Notes: generated by a model from the letters alone, not told the origin. Shown: positions 55,793 to 63,927, counted from the first letter of the stretch. The stretch: 64,000 bases of DNA from Chitinophaga sp. YR573 (GCF_900110995.1 NZ_FOJF01000001.1:1319199-1383198), one strand, 5' to 3'. A program made the numbers and translations.

Positions 55793-55866
55793 GACTCCTT
55801 AGCTCAGCTGGTTAGAGCTACTGACTCTTAATCAGTAGGTCCAGGGTTCGAGTCCCTGAGGGGTCA
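55793..55866 (+). tRNA. tRNA-Lys (anticodon CTT)
   Basis: A 74-nt cloverleaf: acceptor GACTCCT pairs with AGGGGTC, D-arm AGCTCAGCTGGTTAGAGC, anticodon stem ACTGA/TCAGT with loop CTCTTAA (anticodon CTT), and T-arm CAGGGTTCGAGTCCCTG. CCA is not encoded. Everything immediately downstream is AT-rich and accessory-like, so its 3' end may have served as an integration site; no second copy of the 3' end was found in the window. Confidence 0.95.
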
Positions 55867-56552
55867 CACTAAGATCATCAAACAGTATCAAAGCCGCATA
55901 AATCACATGATTTACGCGGCTTTTCTGTTTTTAAGCTACAATGTTGATCTAATTCAAACCACTCCAAATGGTTACAAAAAAGGTTACATCAAAAATCTCT
56001 ACTTTAATGTAACCTTTTTTCTCTTAGATGCTTTACTACACCGCATTTACAAAGGATAAACCAAATTAAATTACAATGAAAGTAAGTGAGGAGCTTCCTA
56101 TTTCATTTTGGCTAAGGAAATTCGAAACTAAAATAGCTAACAAGAAGTTTATAATGAAAATACCATCCGGGGAAACCCAGATAACGGATTTTCACTATGC
56201 TGCCACGTAAACCAGAAAAATTTGACCGTAAAGCAGAAGTCGTTACTAGTAAATCAACGGAGATTACTGAATCTAACAACTACATCCTTATATCGTTAGA
56301 ATTTAAATACCTGTATCCAATTTCTCAGTATTGAACAGGTTTCGTATATTTAGTAATCAGCTATATAATATATCCACGTTTTGTCATAAAGAATTGAATT
56401 TACATCATTAAATGTGCTAAAGCGAATTCTCGAATATCTCATATATTCCTTCAGAATAGTGAAAGATAGGGATATACTGATTCTTCCAGATTTTAACCAC
56501 GTATTAAAAACCCCATAATTCATAATTAATTATCCCAATTTAAAAAGATGTC
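55867..56552. other. AT-rich non-coding segment behind tRNA-Lys, with hairpins
   Basis: No convincing gene. It contains the tRNA terminator and a 14-bp perfect inverted repeat (AAAAAAGGTTACAT at 55976-55989 and its complement at 56007-56020, 17-nt loop). It also has a 44-codon frame (56076-56210) with no recognised similarity. This may be the eroded end of a mobile element, but no integrase remains. Confidence 0.5.
55891..55922 (+). terminator. Terminator of tRNA-Lys
   Basis: AAGCCGCATAAATCA pairs with 55908-55922 with one mismatch around a 2-nt gap (inner pairs open), followed by TTCTGTTTTT. Confidence 0.75.
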
Positions 56553-57464
56553 ATGAGTAGCACAAAATTTCAAATGTTTCAGGTGAGAATTACTCCTAAA
56601 ATAGATTCTGAAATAACGAGTTTTCAAAACATGTTAGACAACATGCCTGATCCAAGGGTTGTAATGAGAAAAGATGGTGATGATTTTGACCTAATTGATG
56701 GGGTTAATAAAAGGAGGATTATTTATTATGGAACTTTTTGTTTAGTTCAAAATAGCGATTTGCCCCCACGCGCTAAACTTGGAGAAAGGCCTAAAGACTT
56801 GGAGCTAGATGAAGGTGAAGGATTAGGACATTATACGTCTTTCTTTTTTGATTCTACTAACGACATAATTTTGATTCAATATAATAGAAATGGGATTACA
56901 GCGTCCGGAATTGCAAAGTATTTCAAAAGAAATTTCAGAACAGAAATAAGGAAAATTGAGTTCAATGTGGTAATTAACCCTTCTGAAATAGAACGATTGC
57001 GAAGAATGGGAGAAGTGAGAAGCTTAGAGTTGTCAGTTGCTAGCGTAAGGGGTGGAGGTATTTTAGCAAATGACGGTGTTAGTAGATCTGTGGGTGAACT
57101 AAGAAGTATCGCAGATAAAACGAATGCAGATAGCATTTCAATAAAATTGACTATGGGCCATACCCCGGGTACGCTTAGAAGAAACCGTATTGCAGCAATA
57201 TTTGGGAATTTATTAAGAGCAGACACTCACGGAGACATTAAAAAAATGGAGATTACTGGCAAAGAATCAGACGAAGGTGCTTTAGAGACAATTGACTTTA
57301 TTACTAATAAAGTAATTGTTGAAGTAACTCTTCCTCGTTCACGGCATTTTACTTTGGCTACAATCGAAAGAATTATCAGAGATGGAATTGCAAATTATAA
57401 TGAAATAAAGCCCGAAATAGACACTGCATATAAAGTAAGACGAAATTCGGATTTAGATGAGTAA
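56553..57464 (+). CDS. RexA-like soluble protein, first gene of a two-gene defence candidate
   Basis: A 303-residue soluble protein with no signal or membrane helix. The N-terminal strand is KFQMFQVRITPK; a central segment EGLGHYTSFFFDSTNDIILIQYNRNG is followed by VVINPSEIERLRRMGEVRSLELSVAS. By eye the order and spacing of these segments recall lambda RexA (ESLGFPSFLFVEGDTIGFAR then a GRTTVKVEAKL strand), but identity is low. DUF6731 and Kiwa KwaB were considered as alternatives. Its last 8 nt overlap the next gene, which encodes a four-helix membrane protein. It is in an AT-rich segment behind tRNA-Lys. Function unproven. Confidence 0.5.
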   Translation: MSSTKFQMFQVRITPKIDSEITSFQNMLDNMPDPRVVMRKDGDDFDLIDGVNKRRIIYYGTFCLVQNSDLPPRAKLGERPKDLELDEGEGLGHYTSFFFDSTNDIILIQYNRNGITASGIAKYFKRNFRTEIRKIEFNVVINPSEIERLRRMGEVRSLELSVASVRGGGILANDGVSRSVGELRSIADKTNADSISIKLTMGHTPGTLRRNRIAAIFGNLLRADTHGDIKKMEITGKESDEGALETIDFITNKVIVEVTLPRSRHFTLATIERIIRDGIANYNEIKPEIDTAYKVRRNSDLDE

Positions 57465-57981
57465 TAATAAATATACTTGGCGATATCTGATAGAGCGGTT
57501 TTATCCAGTTATCCTATCTGGACTGGCTATCATTTCATTTATAATATGCAGGCACAGGTTTGTTGCTATAGATAAAATGGTTGATCAAATGTGTGACAAT
57601 GGAATCTCTCTTTCTGTAACATTAGCGGGATTCTTCTTAACAATCCTTACTTTGATAAAAAGTATTACAACCAGAAGAATGACCTTTGTAGTAGATGGAG
57701 GTGGTTTACCTTTGTTATTAATGTATCTTAAACATGCTATTCAATTCAATATAACTTTGTTATTGGCGTCATTCATTATAAAGTACGTTGAACATAGAGC
57801 TTCTCAGATGATGTATATCAAGGGGATTAATATTGTGGATAACGCCTATGTATTTCTATTTATCCTTACCATTTTTATAAGTATTCGCTTTACTCAATTG
57901 TTCGTATCCCTACTTGCCGACCCTCCCCAAAATAGTATCCAGGATGATCAACAAGTAGACTCAGAACAAGAGGATGAATAG
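57457..57981 (+). CDS. RexB-like four-helix membrane protein
   Basis: A 174-residue membrane protein with four predicted helices: about 17-32, 48-67, 84-107 and 126-148, and a charged acidic C-terminal tail (DDQQVDSEQEDE). Size and helix number are like lambda RexB (144 residues, four helices), the ion-channel effector of RexAB, and like KwaA of Kiwa. It overlaps the upstream gene by 8 nt, so equal expression is likely. The inferred role is a membrane effector triggered by the partner; this has no direct evidence. Confidence 0.55.
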   Translation: MSNNKYTWRYLIERFYPVILSGLAIISFIICRHRFVAIDKMVDQMCDNGISLSVTLAGFFLTILTLIKSITTRRMTFVVDGGGLPLLLMYLKHAIQFNITLLLASFIIKYVEHRASQMMYIKGINIVDNAYVFLFILTIFISIRFTQLFVSLLADPPQNSIQDDQQVDSEQEDE

Positions 57982-58063
57982 AATTATTAAATTCCCTAAC
58001 CGCTTTTATAACCAACACTATATGATATAACCGGTTGGTAAAACTTACAGATAGTTATAATCT

Positions 58064-58102
58064 AAATTGGGATTGACGGCTAACAACCAACCCCAATTTT
58101 TT
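58064..58102. terminator. Terminator after the membrane-protein gene
   Basis: AAATTGGGATTG pairs with CAACCCCAATTT with one mismatch around a 12-nt loop, followed by more T residues. It lies between convergent genes. Confidence 0.75.
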
Positions 58103-58107
58103 AGGGA

Positions 58108-58329
58108 TTAATTCTTTTCCATTACATTAAAGGGTACTTCAAACGAGTAATGAATGCTGTCTGAGGTTAATTTTTTAACTTCAAGAAGTTTAACCTTCAT
58201 ATGGGTTGTTTGCTCCAACTTCTCTTTATCCTCAATCACATGTGCAATCTGTGCATCTGTAAAATATTCCAATTCCCCCTGTAGTGCAATACTATCGGTT
58301 AATCCTTTGATGAGATCATTTTTTTTCAT
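58108..58329 (-). CDS. Small protein of unknown function
   Basis: A 73-residue soluble, charged protein (MKKNDLIKGLTDSIALQGELEYF, ending VPFNVMEKN). Upstream on the minus strand, GATCTTTG near 58350 is one base from the -7 consensus. I recognise no family. Its position beside the RexAB-like pair, separated by a shared terminator, does not show a functional link. Confidence 0.5.
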   Translation of the reverse strand: MKKNDLIKGLTDSIALQGELEYFTDAQIAHVIEDKEKLEQTTHMKVKLLEVKKLTSDSIHYSFEVPFNVMEKN

Positions 58330-59136
58330 ACATAACGTTTGAGGATTGTGGGCAAAGATCGTTCCTAAGGGTAACGACTGCCAATAGGACAGTAAAATGA
58401 TTCATTTCCAATTATTTATTATGTATTTATTTTGTTAGGTTCCAATCCTAACAACTCCCATTAGCAATTAGTACTTATTATCTACCCCCGTACAAATCAA
58501 TTTTCCGGTTTTAATGAATAATATGCGCATTCTGTTAAAGGAGGTCATAAATGGAGTTTAAAACGTTATTTACGAGCAACTAAAATGAATTGTCTAAACC
58601 GGCTATAGAGTCTATATTATTAGAATGAAAATCATCTGGATGTATCTCACGATTCTCCCACGCATTGAATACAAGAGATATAAAGTCTTTAGGTACGGTA
58701 ATAGTTGTATCCTTTTCAGTAAAGTAGTAAAACATCCGCTCTGAAGTCTATACCACCGAGATTAAAGAATAAATAAAAGTTCTATCAGGGTATGTTTGAC
58801 AGGGCTTTTTATTTTATGATAACTCTTCTTTTGATAGTTTAGTCATACTCGAGGTCTACCTTACCTTTTATTTCCATAACTTATTATCCAAGCAAGAAAT
58901 TTAAAAAATCTCTTAAAATTTACCAGGCTGTTAACTAAAAATTAACTAGTCACAAATAATAAATTATGATCTTGAGGCGCGTATTAATTAATGTTTAGAA
59001 AACTTCGCTAGTAGAGTTATTTAGCGTTATTGAAGTTGCTACAAAGACTACGCATATTTCGTATAAGCTATATTTAGGTTCCTGTAAATTTCCTTTTATA
59101 AAAATACCTTTTTTTAAGTAATTAAAAACTTCATTT
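58330..59136. other. Long AT-rich stretch without a complete gene
   Basis: About 800 bp. It contains a short protein-like frame on the minus strand (58580-58735) and a 10-codon frame on the plus strand at 58551 preceded by AAAGGAGGT. No tRNA, integrase or repeat array is visible. Confidence 0.5.
58580..58735 (-). pseudogene. Short protein-like frame, probable gene remnant
   Basis: A 51-codon frame whose translation looks like real protein (MFYYFTEKDTTITVPKDF, ending AGLDNSF) but has no recognisable promoter and a stop codon a few codons upstream. It may be the surviving 3' end of a larger gene. Family unknown. Confidence 0.35.
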
Positions 59137-60237
59137 ATGATTGATTCTGAGGAGTTGAAGTCATCCTACCCTGAAAAGTATAAGCAATATGACGAGTTAG
59201 GCAAATTACTGGTACAAGCAATTAGCAAAATACTTCAGGACGAAAATATTAAAGTTCATGCAATTTATCATCGGGCAAAAGATCTTGATAGCTTAATTGG
59301 AAAAATTGCGTCGAAGGATAATAAATATTCTACCCTTGAAGAAATTACCGACCTGAGTGGTTTGCGAGTTATTACCTATTTGGAAAGTGACGTTGAAAAA
59401 GTCGAAAAAATATTAAGAACACATTTAATAATTGATGAAAGTAACTCTGTAGATAAGCGTAGAAAAGAAGCTAATGAATTTGGCTATAAGTCATTGCATC
59501 TTGTTTCTACATTGCAAGAGAATTGGCTAAGCAATCCTATTTATAAGTCATGCAGAGGATTAAAATCAGAAATACAAATTAGGTCTATTTTACAACATGC
59601 CTGGGCCGAAATTGAACATGACTTAGGATACAAAAGTACCGAACCTGTTCCCTACGATTTAAAAAGAGGTTTCAATAGACTGGCCGCTGGACTAGAAAGT
59701 GCTGATATAGAATTTGATCGACTGGTAAAGTTGAAGGAAGAGTATAAGAAGAAAATTAATTATGAATTGACAACGACCACAACAACAAAACCGCCTACGA
59801 AACTTAAGATACCTATTGACTCTTTATCATTATCTGTCCTAATTGACGAAAACCCAGCAATCCAAGAAGCTCAACAGATATTGACGCAGGAATTTGGAAT
59901 AAAACTTATTGGTACAATAGACCTTAGGTACACTATAAGTAAACTTAAATATCTTGGAATTGAAGATATTCAAATATTAAATGACCTATTAATTCAGAAA
60001 AAAGAACCTCTGAAAAATTTCACGAGATTACTGTATAAAAGAAGAGGAGATAAGAGACAATTTCTTTTAAAACAGTCCCCACTAGATTATTTCCTCCACT
60101 ATTTAGCCTCTGCACGTGATCGTCAATACCTTGATGAATATATAACATATGGCTCGGAAGGCAACAATGGTAAAGTCAAAGAAGTCACTGATTTTATAAA
60201 GTTGCACAATGATGCTGACAACGGTTTGGAGGTTTAA
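59137..60237 (+). CDS. Stand-alone RelA/SpoT-domain protein with novel C-terminal half
   Basis: A 366-residue protein. Residues about 20-200 are a RelA/SpoT nucleotide-pyrophosphokinase domain: R46-A-K48 with S52 and K56, DLSGLRVI (D72, R77), GYKSLH with the substrate-stacking Tyr118, and EIQIRSILQHAWAEIEHDLGYK. No hydrolase HD domain is present. A Thr-rich linker (212-217) leads to an alpha-helical C-terminal region (about 225-366) I cannot match. The overall size is close to CapRel-type fused toxin-antitoxin defence proteins, but its zinc-finger-like module is absent. It could be a toxic small alarmone synthetase; this needs testing. Confidence 0.75.
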   Translation: MIDSEELKSSYPEKYKQYDELGKLLVQAISKILQDENIKVHAIYHRAKDLDSLIGKIASKDNKYSTLEEITDLSGLRVITYLESDVEKVEKILRTHLIIDESNSVDKRRKEANEFGYKSLHLVSTLQENWLSNPIYKSCRGLKSEIQIRSILQHAWAEIEHDLGYKSTEPVPYDLKRGFNRLAAGLESADIEFDRLVKLKEEYKKKINYELTTTTTTKPPTKLKIPIDSLSLSVLIDENPAIQEAQQILTQEFGIKLIGTIDLRYTISKLKYLGIEDIQILNDLLIQKKEPLKNFTRLLYKRRGDKRQFLLKQSPLDYFLHYLASARDRQYLDEYITYGSEGNNGKVKEVTDFIKLHNDADNGLEV

Positions 60238-60417
60238 TATAAATCAGTAAGGTCCTGATTATTCGCATCTTTTTTTGTTTATGTCTATTTAAGCCTGACA
60301 TTTTTATATCCAGCTGACAGAAAACGTGAATAATGAAGGCTTTTTGTGTTCGATGATCTTTCCTAATTTTATGTATTATCTTGTTAATCTCCTATAATCG
60401 ATATTACTTTATAATAA

Positions 60418-60849
60418 ATGACAACAAACAACATCATCAAACTGCTTTCCGAATTCGTTCCATTTGAGGTAACCGATCCTGAGAATGATAATGAGTCTTT
60501 TCTATACGAAGCTATGGATTCTTTAAAAGATAATCCGGACTATGAAAATGCTATAGAATCTATATTCCTGTTAATGGAGAAATGGCCCCATGCTGATTTT
60601 GGCACTCCTGGTCCTTTGGTTCATACTCTTGAGAAATTTAGGGGGAAGTACGAGAGATACTTATTCGAATCTTTAAATAGAAAACCTATCCCTCTGACAG
60701 TTTGGATGCTAAATAGGATGATTAATGGAGAGAATGATGAAAAGGCTAAAAGCGATTTAATTTATGTTATGCAATCTCTTGTAGGAAATCCCACTGTAGA
60801 TAATGAAACGAAAAAGGTTCTTCAAAGCTTTATTAAATTTCAAAGTTGA
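60418..60849 (+). CDS. Immunity-like small protein
   Basis: A 143-residue, all-helical soluble protein. The segment PHADFGTPGPLVHTLEKF followed by LNRKPIPLTVWMLNRMING resembles bacterial polymorphic-toxin immunity proteins that I recall with a FGxPGPLVHxIE motif and a TVWMLNR helix. No toxin gene is next to it. It could protect against the RelA/SpoT-domain protein 180 nt upstream or be an orphan immunity gene. Confidence 0.5.
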   Translation: MTTNNIIKLLSEFVPFEVTDPENDNESFLYEAMDSLKDNPDYENAIESIFLLMEKWPHADFGTPGPLVHTLEKFRGKYERYLFESLNRKPIPLTVWMLNRMINGENDEKAKSDLIYVMQSLVGNPTVDNETKKVLQSFIKFQS

Positions 60850-60864
60850 TTTGTGTTAACCCTA

Positions 60865-60889
60865 ATTTGGTACGCAGTGCGTACCAAAT
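60865..60889. repeat. Short perfect hairpin 1 (core ACGCAGTGCGT)
   Basis: An 11-bp stem with an AGT loop (ATTTGGTACGC paired with its complement). It shares the ACGC-n3-GCGT core with the next hairpin. Confidence 0.65.
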
Positions 60890-60936
60890 CTATCAGGAGA
60901 ATTACATCGGATGAGACAGTTTCATCAATTTTCTCC

Positions 60937-60963
60937 AATTCGGGACGCAATGCGTCCCGAATT
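60937..60963. repeat. Short perfect hairpin 2 (core ACGCAATGCGT)
   Basis: A 12-bp stem with an AAT loop (AATTCGGGACGC paired with its complement). It has the same core design as hairpin 1, like REP elements mobilised by Y1/RAYT transposases. Confidence 0.65.
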
Positions 60964-60997
60964 CACCCGAATACATTAAGATATAATTTAATGATAG

Positions 60998-61198
60998 ATA
61001 ATCCAACAGCTAAACAATATTATAGCACCTTTACTGGGTAAAGGTAGAACAACCATTACGCAGGATATTCGACATATCTTTGAAGAAAGCGAACTGGAAG
61101 AAATTCAGTCTGTCGGAAAATCCGACAGACTACTGACGGGAAAAGCTACGATACAATTGCGTGTAAACTCTGAGGCATGTTGCCCCACTTTACGGTGA
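60998..61198 (+). pseudogene. Remnant resembling RhuM/Fic-associated protein N-terminus
   Basis: The open frame contains LGKGRTTITQDIRHIFEESELEE, read here in two halves, which matches the pattern of the RhuM N-terminal helix-turn-helix (KGRxTIxxHIxNIFEEGELDE). The frame then runs through hairpin 3 into unrelated sequence and stops. No start or C-terminal domain is present, so this is a decayed fragment. Confidence 0.45.
61107..61131. repeat. Short perfect hairpin 3 (core TGTCGGA-AAA-TCCGACA)
   Basis: An 11-bp stem with an AAA loop. It is the same size and design as the two upstream hairpins but with a different core; it sits inside the remnant gene. Confidence 0.6.
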
Positions 61199-61291
61199 TT
61201 ATTCGAATACAGGTAAACTAATTAATTTATTGATCATGATTCCCCTATAAAATCAGTACCTGCCGACTGCCATTATGGACATTTAGCTATA

Positions 61292-63328
61292 TCAATTCTT
61301 CTGGTTTATTGTATAGGTCCTTTTGTCCGTACCTACGCCGGAAATTTTAAGAGATTTCCAATTTCCAGGTAATGAGCTCTGGATTTGTACAATTCCTTTA
61401 GCCGAAATTTCCAATCCTCCGAAGCCCATCAGTACGCTTTGCAGGACACCTCCTGCACCTGTTGCAAAATAGGGATTTGTGCCTCCTTTAGTTTCTGCGA
61501 TTACCCTGAATGGTGGATTTAAATTAGGTTCATAGGCTTCTTTAAAAAATGAATAGGCTTTATTTGGGTTGCCTGTTCTGGCATAAAGAAGTGCAAAAAT
61601 AGCGTGAGTCATTGCTGGCGTTCCTTCTGCAGGTATTCTGGTTTCATAGTAAGCCAGGTCTTTTTCAATTTGATCTTTAGCCGTTATTATGTTTAAAGGG
61701 TAAGCAAGTAAATTAACATCTGCCTGCTTAATTCCCTCACCATTATAAGATGCATGTTCCTTTGTTACACCATCATCAAATTTCAAAATCGGAATATTCT
61801 TTTCAACCAGTTCCCAATCTTTATTTAGAGGGATCCCTAAAATTAATGCAGCTAAATTTGCATTATGCAGGTTTACTTTTGCCGCTGCATTTGTGTAAGC
61901 ATTATTATCTACATTTTCTGCCCATTCATCTGCGGCTACAACATTTTTAATATCATACTGATTTAATCCGTTTCTTTCCACTCTACTTGCCCAAAAATCG
62001 GCTGTTTGAGATAAAATCGGCCAACCTTTTTCTCTAAGCCAGGTTTTATCTTGTGTAACACAATAGTAGTTCCAGGCAGCTAATGCAACATCTGCTGAGA
62101 TATGGTGTTCAAATGGTCCACTCAGCGCCCATACAGGCGTTTCTTCGACCCCTGTATCTGCACTTTCCCAAGGATACATTGCACCTTTATAACCATGAGA
62201 AAAAGCATTTTTCTCAGCTTGTTCCAGTCGCTCAAAACGATATTCGATTAAAGATTTTGCAATTTCGGGATGAAGGACCAGTAATGCAGGGAACATCCAG
62301 ATATCAGTATCCCAAAATATATGACCATTATAACCTAAACCTGATAATCCCATTGGTGAAAGCGAATAAGAAGTGCCTGATCTTGAAAAAGATGTTAAAT
62401 GATATAACATGCTATGTACATCTTGTTGAGCCTGCGGATCACCATCTATTGTAATATCCGATTCCCAAATTTCATCCCAGGCGGCATTATGAAATTTAAT
62501 TAACCTGTCTCTTCCTTCGAGCTTCGCAAAAATGGTCATCCTTTCTGCTTCATTGAGCGGATCGGCATGCTGTGCAGAGCTAATTGTACTCCCAATAACC
62601 GAGTAGGTATAACTTTCTCCAGCCTTTAAAGTTTTATTAAATTTCATTAAATGACTATTATTATCCCACATTTCATGGATAATCTTAGGTTCATTTCCGT
62701 GTTGCTCTGCAAACAGAAAACTGTTTGATGCACAGAGCTGTAGCTTTCCTGTAGGGCTTTTTGCCGTAGAAGTAAGTAAGCTCAGGGTTACATGTGGTCT
62801 GTCAATTTCATTATAATAATTTTGAACGTCACGTAAAGCTTCAGGAGTTTCCATCACACTGGCCGCAGTTATTCTTAGATCTTCTTTTGCCGTTATTGTT
62901 ACATCCATTAATACTGAAAAAGGAAGATGTCTCAATGCATAATAGGTATATTTTACAGTTGCTTTTTTGCCGTATAGGAGTTGCGTTGTAAATGAAGCAT
63001 GATGCATATCCAGCTCCTGTTGCAGTTGTTGTGTATTTCGCTCATCAAGCCGCATACCATCAATTTCAAGATACATATTAAGCAGGTTAAAGCCATTTAA
63101 GAAGTTACTTACACGGCCGCGCCCGTAAGTATCATAAGCACCGGCTAAAACCACGTTTTTAACTTTAAACGGTTGGGGCGACGATACGATACCAATAATA
63201 CCATTTGCCACAGTTACTCCATAATAGTTATTGGGATCTATTTTTTCAGCCTTAATCTTCCATGGATCCTGAGCATTGGAATGTACCGTGAAACAAATAA
63301 TCAGGAGAAAAAGTAATCCTATTTTCAT
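61292..63328 (-). CDS. Secreted glycoside hydrolase family 65 enzyme
   Basis: A 678-residue exported enzyme with a signal peptide (MKIGLLFLLIICFTVHSNAQ) and a GH65 alpha/alpha-barrel fold. It carries the barrel motif GHIFWDTDIWMFP (about 335-347), the catalytic-acid region ADEWAENVDNNAYTN with Glu468, and the phosphate or water loop region KQADVNLLAYP. GH65 includes disaccharide phosphorylases and hydrolases; a secreted form favours hydrolysis, e.g. of trehalose- or kojibiose-like sugars. The start at 63328 is set by the signal peptide; the 79 upstream residues are excluded. Confidence 0.85.
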   Translation of the reverse strand: MKIGLLFLLIICFTVHSNAQDPWKIKAEKIDPNNYYGVTVANGIIGIVSSPQPFKVKNVVLAGAYDTYGRGRVSNFLNGFNLLNMYLEIDGMRLDERNTQQLQQELDMHHASFTTQLLYGKKATVKYTYYALRHLPFSVLMDVTITAKEDLRITAASVMETPEALRDVQNYYNEIDRPHVTLSLLTSTAKSPTGKLQLCASNSFLFAEQHGNEPKIIHEMWDNNSHLMKFNKTLKAGESYTYSVIGSTISSAQHADPLNEAERMTIFAKLEGRDRLIKFHNAAWDEIWESDITIDGDPQAQQDVHSMLYHLTSFSRSGTSYSLSPMGLSGLGYNGHIFWDTDIWMFPALLVLHPEIAKSLIEYRFERLEQAEKNAFSHGYKGAMYPWESADTGVEETPVWALSGPFEHHISADVALAAWNYYCVTQDKTWLREKGWPILSQTADFWASRVERNGLNQYDIKNVVAADEWAENVDNNAYTNAAAKVNLHNANLAALILGIPLNKDWELVEKNIPILKFDDGVTKEHASYNGEGIKQADVNLLAYPLNIITAKDQIEKDLAYYETRIPAEGTPAMTHAIFALLYARTGNPNKAYSFFKEAYEPNLNPPFRVIAETKGGTNPYFATGAGGVLQSVLMGFGGLEISAKGIVQIQSSLPGNWKSLKISGVGTDKRTYTINQKN

Positions 63329-63418
63329 ACTAATCGTTTTTCTGATATTAAGGTAAAGTAAGCCAGAAATTTGACTCCCCCAAAAGCCACCGAACGGTCC
63401 TTTTAATTGTGTTCCCAT
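63329..63418 (-). pseudogene. In-frame upstream segment resembling a DUF6266-like N-terminus
   Basis: The frame upstream of the GH65 signal peptide reads MGTQLKGPFGGFWGSQISG. The KGPFGGF motif resembles the start of small Bacteroidota DUF6266 proteins. It runs straight into the GH65 start, so it may be a remnant or a short leader peptide. The match is weak. Confidence 0.25.
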
Positions 63419-63659
63419 ATTGTTGTTCTTAAATTTTACCAATAATTGTGCTACGTGGGTTAAATCAAGGTTAACTGTAGTTAATTGATACAAAGTGGAG
63501 GTGTTTTTCAACAATTGGTAAGGGCTCTTGCCTTCCTTCTGTCCATGTTGCGAAATTAAGACCAATACGTGTAACTTATCTGCACAGATCCAATATTTAA
63601 CAGAATTTTTAATCTGTGTAGTGACTGTTCGGAGTAAGTTGTATAAGTCTCTATAGATA

Positions 63660-63743
63660 GATCGCCCTTTGATCGCCCTTTGGTCGGGGTTTGATCGGCT
63701 GAAGCCGACCAGACCCCGACCAAAGGGCGATCAAAGGGCGACC
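63660..63743. repeat. 41-bp-arm palindrome built of 11-nt units
   Basis: Arms 63660-63700 and 63703-63743 pair almost completely around GA. The left arm is a run of 11-nt units of the kind GATCGCCCTTT, GATCGCCCTTT, GGTCGGGGTTT, and the right arm repeats them in reverse complement. The unit pattern continues to about 63755. No gene is supported here. Confidence 0.85.
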
Positions 63744-63875
63744 AAACCCCGGTCAAGTCTACAACACTCCCCGAACACTTCCCGAACATTCTCACAACCC
63801 AATTAACAAAAGAGGGGATACTTCAATTCTCAACAACCAGAAAACAAGATTATGAAACCTGTAAACTAAAAAGAA

Positions 63876-63927
63876 GTATTAACTCAGCAAAACTGTTCAC
63901 TCATGAACAGTTTTGCTGAGTTAATAC
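63876..63927. repeat. Perfect 24-bp hairpin near the right edge
   Basis: Arms 63876-63899 and 63904-63927 are fully complementary around CTCA. No T-tract follows. It could be a terminator of a gene beyond the window or part of a mobile repeat. The rest of 63744-64000 shows no gene. Confidence 0.75.

Noticed and set aside
56553..57981. Direct assignment as Kiwa (KwaA/KwaB)
   Set aside because: Gene order is reversed and the soluble protein does not show the DUF4868 pattern I remember; RexA spacing fits better, but neither is proven.
59137..60237. Direct assignment as CapRel
   Set aside because: The C-terminal half lacks the cysteine pairs expected for the pseudo-zinc-finger; only the synthetase domain and length agree.
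60853..61041. 62-codon plus-strand frame
   Set aside because: It consists mostly of hairpins 1 and 2 and shows no protein-like pattern.
63660..63755. Possible CRISPR array
   Set aside because: Repeat units are 11 nt, contiguous and arranged as a palindrome; there are no spacers and no cas genes.
63556..63795. 79-codon minus-strand frame
   Set aside because: Its sequence is only the translation of the 11-nt palindrome and flanks.
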